In this document: piece after piece, positions 1-6,363 of the stretch
Position numbering within the stretch: the stretch's first letter is position 1
Layout: the number at the start of each line of letters is the position of its first letter
The notes under the pieces: model-generated
The model's database searches: none
What the model was told of the DNA's origin: nothing
The model's input: only the letters and a program-made list of their open reading frames with translations
Position numbers and translations under genes: made by a program
Assembly (NCBI GenBank): GCA_019418235.1
Contig: DYCH01000005.1
Coordinates: 1 to 11,178 of the forward strand
Reading direction: 5' to 3'
DNA from: Sutterella sp.
Lineage (GTDB): Bacteria; Pseudomonadota; Gammaproteobacteria; Burkholderiales; Burkholderiaceae_F
Length of the DNA stretch: 11,178 bases

Positions 1-22
1 AATTACTGCAATTCGTATTTGT

Positions 23-46
23 TATTGATATAATGCTATATCAATA
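23..46. repeat. Perfect 10-bp palindrome upstream of tnpB
   Basis: TATTGATATA at 23-32 and TATATCAATA at 37-46 are exact reverse complements with a 4-nt ATGC loop. The left arm and loop also contain TATAAT (29-34), a perfect sigma70 -10 hexamer; the region 17 nt upstream has no good -35. It could be the subterminal left-end hairpin of the IS, the tnpB promoter region, or both. The assignment is inference; the palindrome itself is directly visible. Confidence 0.55.
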
Positions 47-76
47 CATGATCTTTCGTTCTATTGGGGCTATCAA

Positions 77-1403
77 GTGATTATCGGGCGTAAATTCAAA
101 GCCAAGTTTGTCGATGACGCATCACGCAGTGCCTACTTCACGTTTTCTGCTGCACAAATGCTCGTCTACAACGCTTCGGTTGAAGAGGCTCGATATTTCG
201 AATCCTTTGACCGAAAGTTCCTCTCTCCCGTTCCTCGTCCCGAGGTCGATCAAAAGTATTCTCACTTGATCGATTTTGCCGTTGTTCCTTGGGTTAAAAG
301 CGTTCCCAGTGGTGTCTATGGTGTCGGTGCTTACCCTTCACTATCAAGCCTACAGGCGTTTTCAAAAAGGACTGACGTCTAAACCTCGTGTTCATCCCAT
401 CAAAAACGCCGATCGCCATTTGCTTTTGACGAAATCGTATTTTTCGATTCGAAAACTCAAAGGTCAATGGTATGAATTGACGTTTGGCAGCAAATCTAAA
501 CCGGGTGGTCGTGTGCTTTTCAAAGCTCACCAATCGTTTGAGATGCCGGTCACGGTTTACGTCACCTGTCGTCAACGTGCATTGACCGTGTCGTTCAATT
601 TCGATGATGGTCAATACCCGGAGACCGATCAGGAGATGGCGGATCGCTTGGCCATGATGGGCTATGAGGAATTGTTGGATAAAACGTTAGGATTTGATCG
701 TGGTGTGGCACGCAAAATTCAATCAAGTTGTGGCGAGCATTATGAATTGCTCGACATTCAACAAGAGCGAATCAAGCGTAAACAACGCGGTCGCAAGCAC
801 TACCAAAGAATTTTGGCCCGCCGACAAAAAGGCAGTCAAAACAGTCGAAAGATGCGACGTCGAGTGGCACGAAGTTTTCAGTATGAGAGCAATGTGCGAC
901 AAGACTTTGCCCATCAAGTCAGTCATCAATTGGCCGAGCAACCCGGTATTGAGCTTTTCGTTTTTGAAGATCTCAATATCAAGGGGATGACGGCTAAGCC
1001 CAAAGCGAAGTACGATGCCAACGGTAAACCGTTACGCAATGGTGCAAAAGCCAAGGCAGGGCTGACGAAAGGAATCTTAGGCAGTGCATGGGCGAAAATC
1101 CAAGCCTATTTGAAGTACAAGGCCCGTTGCCGGCATAAGCTGGTGATTGAAGTGCCGAGTGCTTACACCTCGCAAAAGTGCAGCCACTGTGGTTGCACTG
1201 CAAAAGAAAATCGATTGAGTCAATCAGTCTTCCGCTGCACACGTTGCCAGATGACCATGAATGCCGATGAGAATGCGGCGCTCAATATCCGTCAAGCCGG
1301 TGCTTGGTTGGTGAGTCAAGGACTGTGGTCAGAGAAAAAGGTGAAACGCTTATTGAGAGTGAAGTCGGCCAAGCCGACTGCACACTCAGTGTCGACAAAC
1401 TAG
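77..1403 (+). pseudogene. tnpB: TnpB RNA-guided nuclease, frameshifted
   Basis: TnpB proteins are RNA-guided DNA endonucleases encoded by IS200/IS605 elements. The gene starts at GTG 77, 7 nt after GGGG (66-69), and reads in frame to a stop ending at 382. From about 336 the homology continues in the +1 frame to a TAG ending at 1403. Removing one C from the CCC run at 334-336 joins GAY of the first frame to LHYQAYRRFQKGL of the second and gives about 441 aa, a normal family length. After the shift all nuclease features are present: RuvC-I Asp in GFDRGVA (codon 696), RuvC-II Glu in VFEDLNI (codon 966), a CxxC...CxxC zinc finger (about 1179-1250), and RuvC-III Asp in NADENAALNI (codon 1266). The second frame could start at ATG 276, but that product would lack the N-terminal guide/DNA-binding region. 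A recent mutation, a sequencing error or programmed +1 shifting could each explain this. Confidence 0.85.
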
Positions 1404-1550
1404 GGGTGGATCGCCCCGATTCGATGCCTGTGGAGCTTATGTGCGCTCAAAGGGGTTATCCCTAAGAGTCAAATCAGCAACGAAGCAGGAAAGTGAGCTC
1501 GCAAGAGTCACTAAATTAGAAGCTTCCCTTTTTAAAGGGGAGTAGATCAC
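1363..1550 (+). ncRNA. Putative TnpB guide (omega/re) RNA scaffold
   Basis: In IS200/IS605 elements the guide RNA comes from the tnpB 3' end plus the right end, and its guide segment lies just outside the element. Here a series of stems fits that pattern: 1363-1369/1373-1379 (AGTCGGC with GCCGACT), 1403-1408/1412-1417 (GGGGTG with CGCCCC), 1451-1455/1459-1463 (AGGGG with TCCCT), 1492-1496/1508-1512 (AGTGA with TCACT) and the terminal hairpin 1523-1542. The guide would then begin near 1551 and copy the yggT 3' end. The 5' boundary is not determinable by eye, and the fold was drawn by hand. It appears undamaged even though tnpB is frameshifted, so it could be used by a TnpB acting in trans. Confidence 0.5.
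1523..1542 (+). repeat. Right-end hairpin of the IS
   Basis: CTTCCCTTT (1523-1531) pairs with AAAGGGGAG (1534-1542) around a TT loop, with one T-G wobble at 1525/1540. Subterminal hairpins like this are the transposase recognition structures at IS200/IS605 ends and also form the 3' stem of the guide-RNA scaffold. The element tip lies 8 or so nt beyond it. Confidence 0.6.
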
Positions 1551-1554
1551 CGTC

Positions 1555-2112
1555 CTAGAACCAAGCGCTCACAAAATAGCCTTGAGAAATAGGGGTTACC
1601 CAATAAAGCAAAGCGTTGACTAAAAGAAAAACAATCAACGGAGAGAAGTCGATGCTGCCGATTTTGGGCAATCGGTCAGATAAGGGCGAGAGAATCGGAT
1701 TCATCAAACGCCACACCATACCGTAAGCCGGGGACGAAGGTTGAAGCCAAGAGAGCACAACAAAAATAATCGTCCCCCATAATACCAATTCGAGCATCCA
1801 ACGCAACAGCACAAAAATGGCACAAATCGGTACGTAGAGCCATACCACCGGTAAACCCGTAACTTGACGGGTAATGACTGACACGGCGAGCGCCATCAAA
1901 ACGGCACCGACCACAGCCGCCCACTCCCAACGACGCGTTGAATGAAAAACTTGAGAAAGCGGAACAACCAACCAATTGGTACCCGCCCAAGCCAAGCGAG
2001 CAATCGGATCAAAAATCGACAAACGTTGATAAAAAACGTAGACACGAAGAAGCATCAAACAACCGATGAAGGTCGTGATGATGTTAAAAAGAAAAGCGAT
2101 AAATTGAATCAC
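1555..2112 (-). CDS. yggT: YggT family integral membrane protein
   Basis: This is a 185-aa hydrophobic protein with the two tandem YggT repeats expected of the proteobacterial family. The first is around residues 5-60 (LLRVYVFYQRLS, later NWLVVPLSQVF) and the second around 110-180 (VVLSWLQPSSP, then MNPILSPLSDRLPKIGSIDFSPLIV). Four or more membrane segments are visible. YggT proteins are inner-membrane proteins linked to osmotic or turgor tolerance and, in some bacteria, to division-plane organisation; the exact biochemical role is not known. The start is GTG, 8 nt after the ampD stop, with only a weak AAGTAGA ahead, which suggests translational coupling. It is the last gene of its operon. 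The IS ends about 5 bp beyond its stop, so the protein looks full length but its native terminator has probably been displaced. Confidence 0.92.
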   Translation of the reverse strand: MIQFIAFLFNIITTFIGCLMLLRVYVFYQRLSIFDPIARLAWAGTNWLVVPLSQVFHSTRRWEWAAVVGAVLMALAVSVITRQVTGLPVVWLYVPICAIFVLLRWMLELVLWGTIIFVVLSWLQPSSPAYGMVWRLMNPILSPLSDRLPKIGSIDFSPLIVFLLVNALLYWVTPISQGYFVSAWF

Positions 2113-2120
2113 GATAATTT

Positions 2121-2717
2121 CTACTTAGTTTCGTTGCAATGCCAGTATTGTAGCTGACCGTTTAGGAATGCGTCATCCAAGGTTTTACGCATGGAAAAAT
2201 AGGGACCGGGATCGGTTTTACGCCCCGGCGCAATGTCGCTATGCCCCGTAATAAAACGCACGGTCGGATAGCGATGAACAATAGCAACCAAAAGCGACTG
2301 TAAGGCATCGTATTGAACAGATTCAAAAGGCACAAAGTCGCTGCCTTCCATCTCAATACCAATAGAAAAATCATTACAACGTTCATGCCCCATGAAATTG
2401 GATTTCCCTGCATGCCATGCGCGTTTTTCAGTTTCAACAAATTGCCAAATTTCACCCTTGCGATCAATAAAAAAGTGAGATGAAACTTCCAAACCTTTTA
2501 AAGATTCAAATGTAGGGTGGGCAGATGTATCAATCGTTGCATCAAAAAGCGCCTGTACATACCCCGTACCAAACTCGCCTGCCGGCAAAGAAATGTTATG
2601 AATGACCACCAATGAAATGGGCAATTCCCCCATTCTTTCATCATAATGGGGACTTTTGTGCCAATGTACATCTGTCCCCAAAAGGCGTCCTTGAGAATTA
2701 ATTTGAAGTACCGGCAT
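2121..2717 (-). CDS. ampD: 1,6-anhydro-N-acetylmuramyl-L-alanine amidase AmpD
   Basis: AmpD is a cytoplasmic zinc amidase that removes the stem peptide from 1,6-anhydro-muropeptides during cell-wall recycling; in some species its loss derepresses AmpR-controlled beta-lactamase. The 198-aa product is an Amidase_2 domain. The zinc ligands are visible as His40 (VVIHNISLP), His159 (TGHSDIAPGRK) and Asp169 (KTDPGP). Glu122 (GIEMEG) and Lys167 match the E. coli catalytic Glu116 and Lys162, with nearly identical spacing. There is no signal peptide, as expected for AmpD and unlike periplasmic AmiD-type amidases. The ATG start lies inside the 3' end of the upstream zinc-finger gene (20-nt overlap), implying coupled translation. 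No ampE or ampR is present; the yggT gene follows after 8 nt. Confidence 0.95.
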   Translation of the reverse strand: MPVLQINSQGRLLGTDVHWHKSPHYDERMGELPISLVVIHNISLPAGEFGTGYVQALFDATIDTSAHPTFESLKGLEVSSHFFIDRKGEIWQFVETEKRAWHAGKSNFMGHERCNDFSIGIEMEGSDFVPFESVQYDALQSLLVAIVHRYPTVRFITGHSDIAPGRKTDPGPYFSMRKTLDDAFLNGQLQYWHCNETK

Positions 2718-2940
2718 TTTTCTTTGCTTTTTCTAAACAAGCCTTAGAGCAATAACTCACACCGTTGCTCCACTCCCCGTCAACCTCAGCGAAATGCACA
2801 CCACAAATGGGACATTGAATCATTTTCTTTGATTGACGCTCGGTCATCTTTTTGCGATCAATGACCTCGCGTTTACGCTTACTCCAAAGGGCAAACACAA
2901 CGACGATTAACAAAGCGAAAAATAAAATTTTTCCAAACAT
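2698..2940 (-). CDS. Small membrane-anchored zinc-finger protein, PP0621-like
   Basis: The 80-aa protein has an N-terminal membrane segment (about residues 4-19, FFALLIVVVFALW) followed by a very basic stretch (SKRKREVIDRKK). It ends in a compact zinc-binding module: CPICG (Cys43, Cys46) and YCSKAC (Cys64, Cys68). The C-terminal part would face the cytoplasm if the positive-inside rule holds. Length, topology and position next to ampD match the PP0621 family of uncharacterised beta- and gammaproteobacterial proteins; that assignment is from memory of the family. The gene begins 12 nt after the ccsA-like gene and overlaps ampD by 20 nt. No function is known; the conserved linkage suggests a role near the membrane or envelope, which is inference only. 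Confidence 0.85.
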   Translation of the reverse strand: MFGKILFFALLIVVVFALWSKRKREVIDRKKMTERQSKKMIQCPICGVHFAEVDGEWSNGVSYCSKACLEKAKKNAGTSN

Positions 2941-2952
2941 TTGTTCTTCACT

Positions 2953-3672
2953 CTAGAGGTAAGAAATAATCGTGACAATTTGAGCGCAAATACCCAACCA
3001 AAATAAAAGTACCGTACTTGCACGTTTCCAAGACAAAAATTTTCGAGCCAAGACCAAAAGGCCGAAAGTAACCCACGCAACAAACGTGAGAAGACTCTTT
3101 TTGTCGCCTGCTATGAGCATATCAAAATAGCCATTAATCGACATCACTCCAGTAATTAGCGTCAATGTCAAAAAGGCAAAGGCTGCATTTAAAAAGCGTT
3201 GAAAAAGTTCATTGGCCGAATGCGTTTTTACCATTTCAACAGCAGCCATAAATGAGAAACTGTATGCCACGACACCCAAAGCTAAATGAATCTTCAGCGC
3301 TGGCGCCGGATTAATCATCGGTGTGACGCTTGTGGACAAAAGAAGAGGCATCCAAGCAACAACGGCAGAAATTATCAAAACGATCGCTAATAGAGAGCCA
3401 CCTTGACCATAGATGGATCCAAACAACAAAATTAAAACGCTAATAAAACACATCGCAGAAATGACAGACCCCACTCCTAAAGCGATGGTATGTGAAGCGA
3501 CAAAAATACTGCCTTGTAAAACCCAAAAGTGCGCAATCACCCCCAAGGCCGTTACACCCAAAACCCAAAAGGGTGTCTCTTCACTCTTGTTTTTTACATT
3601 GAAGAGAATTTTTACAGCACAAAACAGATAAAAAATCGTTATAAAACCGTAAAATAATAAGTTTGAATCCAT
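2953..3672 (-). CDS. CcsA/YpjD-like cytochrome c assembly-family membrane protein
   Basis: This is a polytopic protein of 239 aa with about seven or eight hydrophobic segments, resembling the YpjD branch of the CcsA/CcmF/CcmC family. Recognisable points are the segment after APALKIHLALGVVAYSFSFM (a His before a helix, as in the HxxL-x-AY pattern), the TLITGVMSI stretch, and a near-C-terminal KKSLLTFVAWVTFGLLVLAR region that matches the hKt-f-laWlvfg pattern of YpjD. Members have roles in haem handling or inner-membrane stability; true cytochrome c synthesis by this protein is not shown, since no ccsB/resB partner is nearby. I chose ATG 3672 over an in-frame TTG six bases upstream because AGGCGAG sits 8 nt before the ATG but only 2 nt before the TTG. 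It is the first gene of its operon and diverges from ffh. Confidence 0.85.
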   Translation of the reverse strand: MDSNLLFYGFITIFYLFCAVKILFNVKNKSEETPFWVLGVTALGVIAHFWVLQGSIFVASHTIALGVGSVISAMCFISVLILLFGSIYGQGGSLLAIVLIISAVVAWMPLLLSTSVTPMINPAPALKIHLALGVVAYSFSFMAAVEMVKTHSANELFQRFLNAAFAFLTLTLITGVMSINGYFDMLIAGDKKSLLTFVAWVTFGLLVLARKFLSWKRASTVLLFWLGICAQIVTIISYL

Positions 3673-3680
3673 TTGCAAAA

Positions 3681-3687
3681 CTCGCCT
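3681..3687 (-). promoter_or_regulatory. Ribosome binding site that decides the ccsA-like start
   Basis: AGGCGAG on the minus strand lies 8 nt before ATG 3672 and only 2 nt before the alternative TTG 3678. The spacing favours the ATG. Confidence 0.6.
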
Positions 3688-3702
3688 AATCTAAGAAAAA
3701 GG

Positions 3703-3730
3703 TTGACGATATTAATCAGCCCATTGTAAG
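3703..3730 (+). promoter_or_regulatory. Candidate sigma70-type promoter for the ffh cluster
   Basis: In the 114-nt divergent intergenic region, TTGACG (3703-3708) is followed after 16 nt by TGTAAG (3725-3730), a 5/6 and 4/6 match to the consensus. It would leave an untranslated leader of about 50 nt before ffh. The -10 is mediocre, so this is a suggestion. I saw no equally good promoter for the divergent minus-strand operon. Confidence 0.35.
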
Positions 3731-3786
3731 GCAAGCTTTTTGCATATGTTTGAATCTTTTGAACACTTTTTCAATTTAGAACACTT

Positions 3787-5196
3787 ATGCTCAACGACCT
3801 TAGCCAACGCCTCTCCCGTGTCATCAAAACCATGCGCGGTCAGGCTCGTTTGACCGAAGAAAATACCAAAGAAATGTTGCGAGAAGTGCGGATTGCACTT
3901 CTTGAGGCTGACGTAGCTTTGCCCGTGGTGCGTGAACTCATTGCTCGCATCAAAGCCAAGGCTATGAATGAAGAAGTCATCGGCAACCTCAATCCCGGTC
4001 AAGCCTTGGTCGGTATCGTTCAAAAAGAACTGACTGACATTATTGGCGGAAGTCTCTCTGACGAAGAGAAATCACTTAACTTGGCTACCCAACCTCCTGC
4101 CGTGATTTTGTTATCCGGCTTACAAGGTGCCGGTAAAACGACGTCTGCCGGTAAGCTCGCCAACTATTTAGTTAACGAATTAAAGAAAAAAGTTTTAACG
4201 GTTTCCACCGACGTTTATCGTCCAGCGGCTGCTGAGCAATTAAAGGTCATCACAGAGCAAGCGCATGCGGATTACTTCGAAATGAATCCCAATGCCAAAC
4301 CCTTGGCCATTGCTCAAGATGCTTTACAACACGCCAAACGTTATTTCTATGACGTGTTAATTGTTGACACGGCCGGTCGTTTGTCCATTGATGAAGCCAT
4401 GATGAATGAAGTGGCTGAAATTCATCAAAGCATCAAACCCTCTGAAACGTTGTTTGTTGCTGACGCCATGCTTGGTCAAACGGCCCTTGAAGCAGCAAAA
4501 GCATTCCATGAACGTCTTGCTTTAACCGGTGTCGTGCTCACGAAGCTCGATGGCGACTCTCGTGGTGGTGCCGCACTTTCTGTGGCCTATACCATTGGCA
4601 AACCAATTAAATTTGTCGGTGTCTCCGAAAAAATTGACGGTTTAGAGCCCTTTAACGCCGATGGAATGGCAAGTCGCATTCTCGGCATGGGTGACATCGT
4701 TGCCTTGGTTAAGGATGTCCAAAAGGCCATTGACGTTGAACAAACGCAAAAACTGGCAGCCAAGATCAAGTCCGGTGACAAATTTGACCTCAATGACTTT
4801 AAAGATCAGTTGTCTCAAATGCGCAATATGGGCAGTTTCTCCAGCATGCTTGAAAAGCTTCCTGCTCAATTTGCCGATGCTGCCAGTAAGCTCAACGATG
4901 AAGATGCTCATAAAGCCTTAGCTCGTACCGAAGGCGTTATCAATTCCATGACACCTTTTGAGCGCTCTCATCCCGACATCATTAAGGCTTCTCGCAAACG
5001 TCGTATCGCTGCGGGCGCCGGTGTCCCGGTACAAGAGGTCAACAAGATTCTCAAACAATTTGAGCAAACCCAATCCATGATGAAAGCCATGAAAAAGGGC
5101 GGTCTTAGCAAGATGATGCGCGCCTTGGGCGGTCTCGGTCGCATGGGTGGCGGAGGCTTCGGTGGCATGGGTGGCTTCGGCGGCTTTGGCCGTTAA
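3787..5196 (+). CDS. ffh: Signal recognition particle GTPase Ffh
   Basis: Ffh binds 4.5S RNA and signal sequences of nascent membrane proteins and delivers ribosomes to FtsY at the inner membrane. The 469-aa product has an N domain (residues 1-95, starting LSQRLSRVIKTMRG), a GTPase G domain with P-loop GLQGAGKTT (111-119), DTAGR (194-198), TKLDGDSRGG (252-261) and GVSEKIDGLEPF (278-289), and a methionine-rich M domain (from about 330). The 4.5S RNA-binding stretch SRKRRIAAGAG is at 402-412. The tail (448-469) is unusually rich in Gly, Phe and Met. There is no clear Shine-Dalgarno before the ATG, but the N-terminus matches the family without alternative starts. The ruvC gene follows after 8 nt, so the two are probably co-transcribed. 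Confidence 0.98.
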   Translation: MLNDLSQRLSRVIKTMRGQARLTEENTKEMLREVRIALLEADVALPVVRELIARIKAKAMNEEVIGNLNPGQALVGIVQKELTDIIGGSLSDEEKSLNLATQPPAVILLSGLQGAGKTTSAGKLANYLVNELKKKVLTVSTDVYRPAAAEQLKVITEQAHADYFEMNPNAKPLAIAQDALQHAKRYFYDVLIVDTAGRLSIDEAMMNEVAEIHQSIKPSETLFVADAMLGQTALEAAKAFHERLALTGVVLTKLDGDSRGGAALSVAYTIGKPIKFVGVSEKIDGLEPFNADGMASRILGMGDIVALVKDVQKAIDVEQTQKLAAKIKSGDKFDLNDFKDQLSQMRNMGSFSSMLEKLPAQFADAASKLNDEDAHKALARTEGVINSMTPFERSHPDIIKASRKRRIAAGAGVPVQEVNKILKQFEQTQSMMKAMKKGGLSKMMRALGGLGRMGGGGFGGMGGFGGFGR

Positions 5197-5204
5197 GGAT
5201 TATT

Positions 5205-5789
5205 GTGAGCGACTTCGTTCGAATTTTAGGCATTGACCCCGGACTCAATCACACGGGCTTTGGGGTCATTGATGTTTATGGCAGTGATGTTCGATTTGTC
5301 ACTGCCGGCGTCATTCATGTCCCTAAAGGTGAGTTGTTCGAACGCTTGCATTGCATTTTCGAAAACGTTTTAAAAATTGCAAAAGACAACCAACCCACGT
5401 TTGCTGCTTGCGAAAAAGTTTTCGTTAATATCAATCCACACTCCACGCTTTTGTTGGGACAAGCTCGAGGAGCCGCAATTACGGCTTTAGCCTCTGCCAA
5501 ACTTTCCGTTTACGAATTCACCCCAACGGAAATTAAGCAAGCCGCAGTGGGTACAGGGCGAGCCAATAAAGCACAGGTACAAAGCATGATGTCGCATATG
5601 TTGGGACTTCCGGAAAATATTCAGGCCGACGCAGCCGACGCCCTTGCTTGTGCCGTTTGTGCTGCGCAATCGTTCAGAATGATTCAAAGCATGGATGCAC
5701 CCAAAACTTCTGCGGGCCACGCTAGACGACGTAAAACATCCAAAAATCGTGATGCTTGGGAAGTGGCAATAAGGAACAAAACAAAATGA
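5205..5789 (+). CDS. ruvC: Holliday junction endonuclease RuvC
   Basis: RuvC is the dimeric resolvase that cleaves Holliday junctions after RuvAB branch migration. The 194-aa protein keeps the four acidic catalytic residues: Asp11 (GIDPGL), Glu70 (CEKVFVN), Asp142 and Asp145 (ADAADALACA). These correspond to E. coli Asp7, Glu66, Asp138 and Asp141 with a constant offset of four. The LLLGQARGAA segment is also typical. The C-terminal tail (about residues 165-194) is basic and longer than in the shortest family members. The start is GTG, with AAGGA (5195-5199) overlapping the ffh stop codon. Its TGA stop overlaps the ruvA ATG as ATGA, a classic sign of translational coupling. Confidence 0.97.
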   Translation: MSDFVRILGIDPGLNHTGFGVIDVYGSDVRFVTAGVIHVPKGELFERLHCIFENVLKIAKDNQPTFAACEKVFVNINPHSTLLLGQARGAAITALASAKLSVYEFTPTEIKQAAVGTGRANKAQVQSMMSHMLGLPENIQADAADALACAVCAAQSFRMIQSMDAPKTSAGHARRRKTSKNRDAWEVAIRNKTK

Positions 5790-6361
5790 TCGGACGTATT
5801 CAAGGCAAATTAATTGAAAGCAATCCACCTCACATTATGGTGGATGTTCACGGTGTGGGCTACGAAATTGACGTCCCCATGTCAACGTTTTATAACCTCC
5901 CTCCCGTTGGTCATGAAGTCACACTATTGACGCATTTTGTTGTGCGCGAAGATGCTCAATTGCTTTATGGTTTTTTGACGGCAGAAGAACGTGACACGTT
6001 CCGTCTTTTGTTAAAAGTTTCTGGGATTGGTGCTCGCACGGCCCTTTCCATTTTGTCTGGCATGTCCGTGGCTGATTTGGTTAACGCCGTTGCACTTCAA
6101 GAAGCAGGCATTTTGACCAAAGTGCCCGGTATCGGGAAAAAGACAGCTGAGCGTTTGTTATTAGAACTTAAAGACAAACTCACGGGTGCATTGATTGGTA
6201 GTAGCGCCGTTGCGGTCAGTTCGACATCGACTGACATTATCAATGCATTAATTGGTTTGGGTTACAGCGATCGCGAAGCTCGTGCTGTTGTAAAGAAACT
6301 CCCTGCGGACGTTTCTGTCTCTGACGGTATTCGCATGGCACTGCAACAAATGGTGAAGTAA
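5786..6361 (+). CDS. ruvA: Holliday junction DNA-binding subunit RuvA
   Basis: RuvA forms a tetramer that holds the Holliday junction open and loads the RuvB motor. The 191-aa product begins MIGRIQGKLIE, as is universal for the family. It has an OB-fold domain (1-63), two helix-hairpin-helix motifs (VSGIGARTAL at 78-87 and VPGIGKKTAERL at 113-124), a flexible linker rich in Ala and Ser (about 135-149), and the RuvB-binding domain III (150-191, DIINALIGLGYSDREA). I chose ATG 5786 over an in-frame GTG 5756, which lies inside ruvC and adds ten residues without homology. AAGGA (5771-5775) lies ten nt upstream, and the ATGA overlap with ruvC supports this start. The ruvB start is 2 nt after its stop. 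Confidence 0.97.
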   Translation: MIGRIQGKLIESNPPHIMVDVHGVGYEIDVPMSTFYNLPPVGHEVTLLTHFVVREDAQLLYGFLTAEERDTFRLLLKVSGIGARTALSILSGMSVADLVNAVALQEAGILTKVPGIGKKTAERLLLELKDKLTGALIGSSAVAVSSTSTDIINALIGLGYSDREARAVVKKLPADVSVSDGIRMALQQMVK

Positions 6362-6363
6362 AA

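Larger units (their letters stand above)
1..1550 (+). mobile_element. IS200/IS605-type element carrying tnpB; left end unresolved
   Basis: The element contains a broken tnpB, followed by about 150 nt of hairpin-rich non-coding DNA that ends in a right-end hairpin (1523-1542) and the short tail AGTAGATCAC. The right boundary is placed near 1550 because the next bases are the 3' end of yggT, whose stop codon is at 1555-1557. The left boundary cannot be fixed: a 10-bp palindrome at 23-46 may be the left-end hairpin, but the tip may also lie outside the window. No Y1 tyrosine transposase (tnpA) is visible, so the element is either tnpB-only or its tnpA lies upstream. Elements of this family insert without target duplication, so no direct repeats are expected. 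Confidence 0.6.

Noticed and set aside
25..29. TTGAT as the TnpB target-adjacent motif marking the left tip
   Set aside because: It matches the motif of the ISDra2 element, but here it sits inside a palindrome and the left boundary is unknown, so the match is not evidence.
294..614. Minus-strand reading frame of 106 codons inside tnpB
   Set aside because: It lies fully antisense to well-supported TnpB coding sequence, has a His/Arg-rich composition typical of shadow frames, and has no ribosome binding site of note.
694..990. Plus-strand frame of 98 codons inside tnpB
   Set aside because: It overlaps the RuvC-I to RuvC-II region in another frame and shows no domain; the TnpB frame explains this DNA.
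1404..1554. A small tnpA or accessory gene between tnpB and yggT
   Set aside because: No open frame of useful length exists there; the hairpins of the element end account for the stretch.
3673..3678. TTG start for the ccsA-like gene
   Set aside because: The Shine-Dalgarno is only 2 nt before it, while ATG 3672 has an 8-nt spacer.
5756..5785. Upstream GTG start for ruvA at 5756
   Set aside because: It would add ten residues that are ruvC read in another frame. The universal RuvA start MIGRI is at 5786 with an ATGA overlap and its own AAGGA.
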